From positions 1-26,904 of the forward strand of contig CAYTFK010000058.1 in the NCBI GenBank assembly GCA_964436865.1: DNA of 26,904 bases, written 5' to 3'. This stretch comes from JAXGPP01 sp964436865. Its GTDB lineage: Bacteria > Planctomycetota > Planctomycetia > Pirellulales > Thermoguttaceae. Shown piece by piece: positions 24,040-26,904 of the stretch. The position numbers and the translations under genes were made by a program. The notes under the pieces were generated by a model. The model saw only the letters and a list, made by a program, of their open reading frames with translations. It was not told the origin of the DNA and did no database searches. Position 1 is the first letter of the stretch. Each line of letters begins with the position of its first letter.

Positions 24040-25275
24040 TCAGTAGGCTCCGAACTCATACGCTGCATCAAACATGGCGAGGATGTTCTCCGCCGGCACG
24101 TTCGCCTGGATATTGTGGATCTGGTTGAACACGTAGCCGCCGCCGGGACTGAAAACGCTCATGCGTTCTCTGACATGCTCCCGGATCTCCTCGGGCCGGG
24201 CCTTGCCGAGGACGTGCTGCGTATCGCAGCCGCCGCCCCAGAATACGATCCGCTTGCCAAACTCCTGCTTCAGGCGCAGCGGGTCCATATTGGCGGCCGA
24301 GGTCTGCACCGGATTGAGGATGTCGACGCCTGCGTCGATGAAATGCGGGATCAAGTGGTAGATCGAGCCGCAGCTATGGAGGAACGTCTTCCAAGGGGTG
24401 TGCGAGTGGATCCAGCCGCAGAGCTTCCTGTAATGCGGCTTGATCATTTCAGCCCAGAGGTCGGGCCGGATGAACTCCCCACGCTGGGTGCCGCTGTCAT
24501 CCGCCGCGATGCCCCAGGCAAAGACGCGGTCGCCCACCGCCTCGTGCACTAGCCTGAGGCACTTGATAGTCGCCTCCACGGATCGATCCATGAGTTCGTG
24601 GCAGGTTTCCTTCTCCGTCACCAGCATCATCATCCACTCGTTGGTCAGACCTTGGGTGACGTTGCTCGAGCGGTCGGTGATCAGGCTCAGGCCCAGAAAG
24701 CACACGCCAAAGCCCCATCCAAGGATCGCATAGTCAGTATTCTCGTACAGAGCCCCGGCGTGGTCGGCCAGGAGCGTGAGATGTTCCTCCGGGATGCTTG
24801 ACACGGGCCGGAATTTCTTGGGATCGATCCGATCACCGCGGTTGAATGACACATCGTCAAAGTAGTAGCCGCCCCTGGGCATGCGAAATGTCGTGGGCGA
24901 GCCGTCCCCATCGAGCAGGATCCAGTTACCAGCGGCATCCTCTGCGATCCGCGTATCCGGTGGAAAGAGCACGGCAGTGCCATCGAAGAGTCGTCGCGAG
25001 ATCCACTCGCTGCTGGGACGCGACAACGGCAGCACACACGACAAGTCGAGCGGCACTACATCCACGTGCAGACGGCGGAGCACCTCATCTTCCACCGCGG
25101 CGATCATGAAACGCGGATCGACGACCTTGGCGGGCGTCTGGATGCCGAGGGCCCGCTTGACCCGGTCGTAAGCGATCGCCGCAATGCCGGAGGCCTTTGT
25201 CGCTCCGAGGTCGATCGGCACGCGGTCGGCGACCTGATGATTAACCGCCGCAATTACCCGTTCGCGAGACTTCAT
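24040..25275 (-). CDS. Uroporphyrinogen decarboxylase/MtaA-like methyltransferase family protein
   Basis: This 411-residue member of the URO-D superfamily looks unlike a true haem-pathway HemE. It is longer and carries H300-x-C302 (FLHSCGS) and C350 (GGGCDTQ), the His-x-Cys...Cys zinc-thiolate pattern of MtaA/CmuA-type corrinoid methyltransferases. It may therefore move a methyl group between a substrate, a corrinoid and a thiol, though no corrinoid protein gene is visible. Such proteins are numerous in planctomycete and related sugar-degrading loci. The ATG has AAAGGG six bases upstream and lies 61 bp after the glycoside hydrolase on the same strand, suggesting co-transcription and a carbohydrate-linked role (inference). 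Confidence 0.85.
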   Translation of the reverse strand: MKSRERVIAAVNHQVADRVPIDLGATKASGIAAIAYDRVKRALGIQTPAKVVDPRFMIAAVEDEVLRRLHVDVVPLDLSCVLPLSRPSSEWISRRLFDGTAVLFPPDTRIAEDAAGNWILLDGDGSPTTFRMPRGGYYFDDVSFNRGDRIDPKKFRPVSSIPEEHLTLLADHAGALYENTDYAILGWGFGVCFLGLSLITDRSSNVTQGLTNEWMMMLVTEKETCHELMDRSVEATIKCLRLVHEAVGDRVFAWGIAADDSGTQRGEFIRPDLWAEMIKPHYRKLCGWIHSHTPWKTFLHSCGSIYHLIPHFIDAGVDILNPVQTSAANMDPLRLKQEFGKRIVFWGGGCDTQHVLGKARPEEIREHVRERMSVFSPGGGYVFNQIHNIQANVPAENILAMFDAAYEFGAY

Positions 25276-25336
25276 TGCGAGCCCTTTATTGGTCGGGGGC
25301 GGCCACCAATGGGGCATTCCTGCGAAGAAATGCCGT

Positions 25337-26902
25337 TCACCGCATCCCAAGCACTTCCTGCAGTTTCGCCAGCCCCGCGTTGCACTGTACATAGCATACG
25401 TGGTCGCCGATTGCCGCGCCGGCTGCGAGCGGATTGCCGAACAGGTCCAGCAAATGCACTTCCTCCGCCCGGGGCAATCTGTACGCTGCATGGGATGGCG
25501 CCGAGGTGATCGCCGCCACCGCGCCGTTCGGCCCCGAGTTCAGGTACGCGTATACGCCCTCAGCCAGCGTCACACGTTTGACGAAGCTCGTGTCCTCCAG
25601 CAGCCAGGCCAGGGCGCTGTGCGCGGCGGCCGACGGTTGCAGGAAGCCGTCGGCGGTGACGAGCGTGGTCCACTCCACGCTTCCGCCGAACGTGCTGTGG
25701 CCGTGCATGGTATAGAGGAACTGGCGAGTCTCGCCCGTCGCCTTCCGGGTGATGATAAACCGCGCCAGCCGATCCGCGATCCGCCAGTTGTCATTGCCGT
25801 TTTGATAGGGCAACGTGTAGCGGTAGAAGCCGTTGGAGACATCACCCGACAGCGGCGCACCTTCCGACATCCACACCGGCTTGGGCACCCGCCCCAGCTT
25901 CTCTTTGATCGGCCCGATGGCCGCGATATAGGCCTTCTCGGTCGGATCGTCAGGGAAACCGGTGAGCCCCTTCTCATAGTGGTGATAGGAGATTGCATCA
26001 CAAGTCTCGATCCCGCCGAACGCGAGCACGTCCTTAGTCCACCTGGTCCCGTTTTCTGACCCGTAGGTGTTGAAGCCGACAATCGTCACTTCCGGAAATA
26101 CTTCGTGTGCGGCGGCGTAGGCCACCTTCTGCAGTTGTGCGTAGTCCTTCGAGGGTGTGTCGCTCGGGACGTACCGGTCGTTCCAGTTGGGGCCGCGCTT
26201 CGGATCGATCTTGAAGCTCCAGAAAGTACTCCCCCACGGCTCGTTCCAGATCTCGTAGCTGTCGATCAGGTTGCGATGACGGTCGACAATCGTCCGCACC
26301 GCGGTCGCCCAATCGTCCATGTTGAGCGGCTCAAGATACCGGTCGAAATAGCCGGTGGCAGGCTTCCCGAGGTTGCTGGCCCAGCCCGGGCTTGTCGACA
26401 GCAGTCCCAGGATCTTCAGATGGTGGTTGCGGTAACGTTCGAGGTCGGCATCGCGGAACTGCCATTTGCCTTTTTCGGGTTCAAGAAACGACCAGCCGAT
26501 GTACTCGGTTCCGGCGTCGTGCAGGCGGACCCAATTGACACCCACCGCCTTCGCCATCGTCAGGTGGCGGTTGGTCGACAGGGTATGCGTGCCAAAGAAC
26601 GAATTCGGTGCGTCCTCGCTCCAATACCGCGGGCGGCGCAGACGATAGAAGACGATTTCATTGTACGGGCTCACCCGCTGCCCCGAGGCGTCTTCGATCC
26701 AGGCCTCGAGGCGGTATGGGCCGAGGGGATGGAGCACGAAGGGTTCGCAAGCGATGGTACCGGAGTTTGCAGAATCCAGATTGATCGGCGGCAACAGTCT
26801 CTCATCGCCGTACATCGTCACCAGGCGGGTCTTGAGCACTGCGCCCGGCATCTTGCCCGCCGTGGCAAAGCGGATCTTCGCCGGTTCATCCGCAAACTGC
26901 AC
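25337..26902 (-). CDS. Clan GH-A glycoside hydrolase, GH39-like (5' partial)
   Basis: The frame enters from the right edge, so the N-terminus is missing; 521 residues are seen. A beta-sandwich region (about 1-95) is followed by a TIM barrel (about 100-420) and a C-terminal beta domain. YEIWNEPWG holds the likely acid/base Glu (codon 26240-26242), and PVWMSEGAP holds the likely nucleophile Glu (codon 25862-25864), the two-glutamate layout of retaining clan GH-A enzymes. GVNWVRLHDAG and SYHHYEKG fit a GH39-like type, but GH5, GH51 or an unassigned family is possible. A signal peptide would be expected upstream of the window. It is the upstream gene of a probable operon with the UroD-like gene. 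Confidence 0.8.
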   Translation of the reverse strand: MQFADEPAKIRFATAGKMPGAVLKTRLVTMYGDERLLPPINLDSANSGTIACEPFVLHPLGPYRLEAWIEDASGQRVSPYNEIVFYRLRRPRYWSEDAPNSFFGTHTLSTNRHLTMAKAVGVNWVRLHDAGTEYIGWSFLEPEKGKWQFRDADLERYRNHHLKILGLLSTSPGWASNLGKPATGYFDRYLEPLNMDDWATAVRTIVDRHRNLIDSYEIWNEPWGSTFWSFKIDPKRGPNWNDRYVPSDTPSKDYAQLQKVAYAAAHEVFPEVTIVGFNTYGSENGTRWTKDVLAFGGIETCDAISYHHYEKGLTGFPDDPTEKAYIAAIGPIKEKLGRVPKPVWMSEGAPLSGDVSNGFYRYTLPYQNGNDNWRIADRLARFIITRKATGETRQFLYTMHGHSTFGGSVEWTTLVTADGFLQPSAAAHSALAWLLEDTSFVKRVTLAEGVYAYLNSGPNGAVAAITSAPSHAAYRLPRAEEVHLLDLFGNPLAAGAAIGDHVCYVQCNAGLAKLQEVLGMR

Positions 26903-26904
26903 CC

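Overview
The window is high-GC bacterial chromosome (roughly 60-65% G+C by eye). The gene content suggests a planctomycete (Planctomycetota, Pirellulales-like). It has a giant protein built of repeated secretin N-type domains, many secreted glycan-active enzymes, a PmoA/DUF6807 protein, a DUF434/DUF5616 protein, short SmpA/BamE-like membrane proteins and frequent GTG/TTG starts. The taxonomic call is inference. A run of exactly 100 N (23092-23191) marks a scaffold join, so this is probably a draft or metagenome-assembled genome.

Left part (1-9500). The window opens inside a protein of more than 1,900 residues made of about 21 tandem secretin-N-like domains, a Pro/Ala-rich linker and three more such domains, with no secretin pore domain. 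Part of the array is a 606-bp unit repeated three times without indels. It is followed by a secreted GH78 alpha-L-rhamnosidase with its own promoter, then two small unknown genes on the minus strand that end at a strong intrinsic terminator. Next comes a non-coding stretch of about 450 bp holding a cluster of inverted repeats.

Middle (9900-17700). A DegT/StrS sugar aminotransferase stands alone. It faces a minus-strand group: a PEBP-like lipoprotein (YbhB/YbcL), a tightly coupled DUF434-DUF5616 protein and a BamE-like membrane protein. Divergent from this group is an arginine cluster, argB-argD-argF, followed by rph. argB has a near-consensus promoter and a terminator-like hairpin in its leader. 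The arg genes turn N-acetylglutamate into its phosphate (ArgB), N-acetylglutamate semialdehyde into N-acetylornithine (ArgD) and ornithine into citrulline (ArgF). argC, argJ, argG and argH are not in the window.

Right-middle (17700-23090). nagB (glucosamine-6-phosphate deaminase) is followed by a GlmU-like nucleotidyltransferase/beta-helix protein, a stand-alone acyl carrier protein with a non-standard attachment motif, and a DRE-TIM metallolyase that resembles Re-citrate/homocitrate synthases more than true LeuA. A perfect palindromic terminator closes this group. A secreted DUF6807 (PmoA-like) protein follows, ending at a strong hairpin terminator next to the assembly gap.

Right end (23192-26904, all minus strand). 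A clan GH-A glycoside hydrolase (cut by the window edge) and a UroD/MtaA-like protein with a zinc-thiolate motif form a probable operon. Two unknown genes lie downstream, the last cut by the gap. I found no tRNA, rRNA, CRISPR array, transposase or phage gene.
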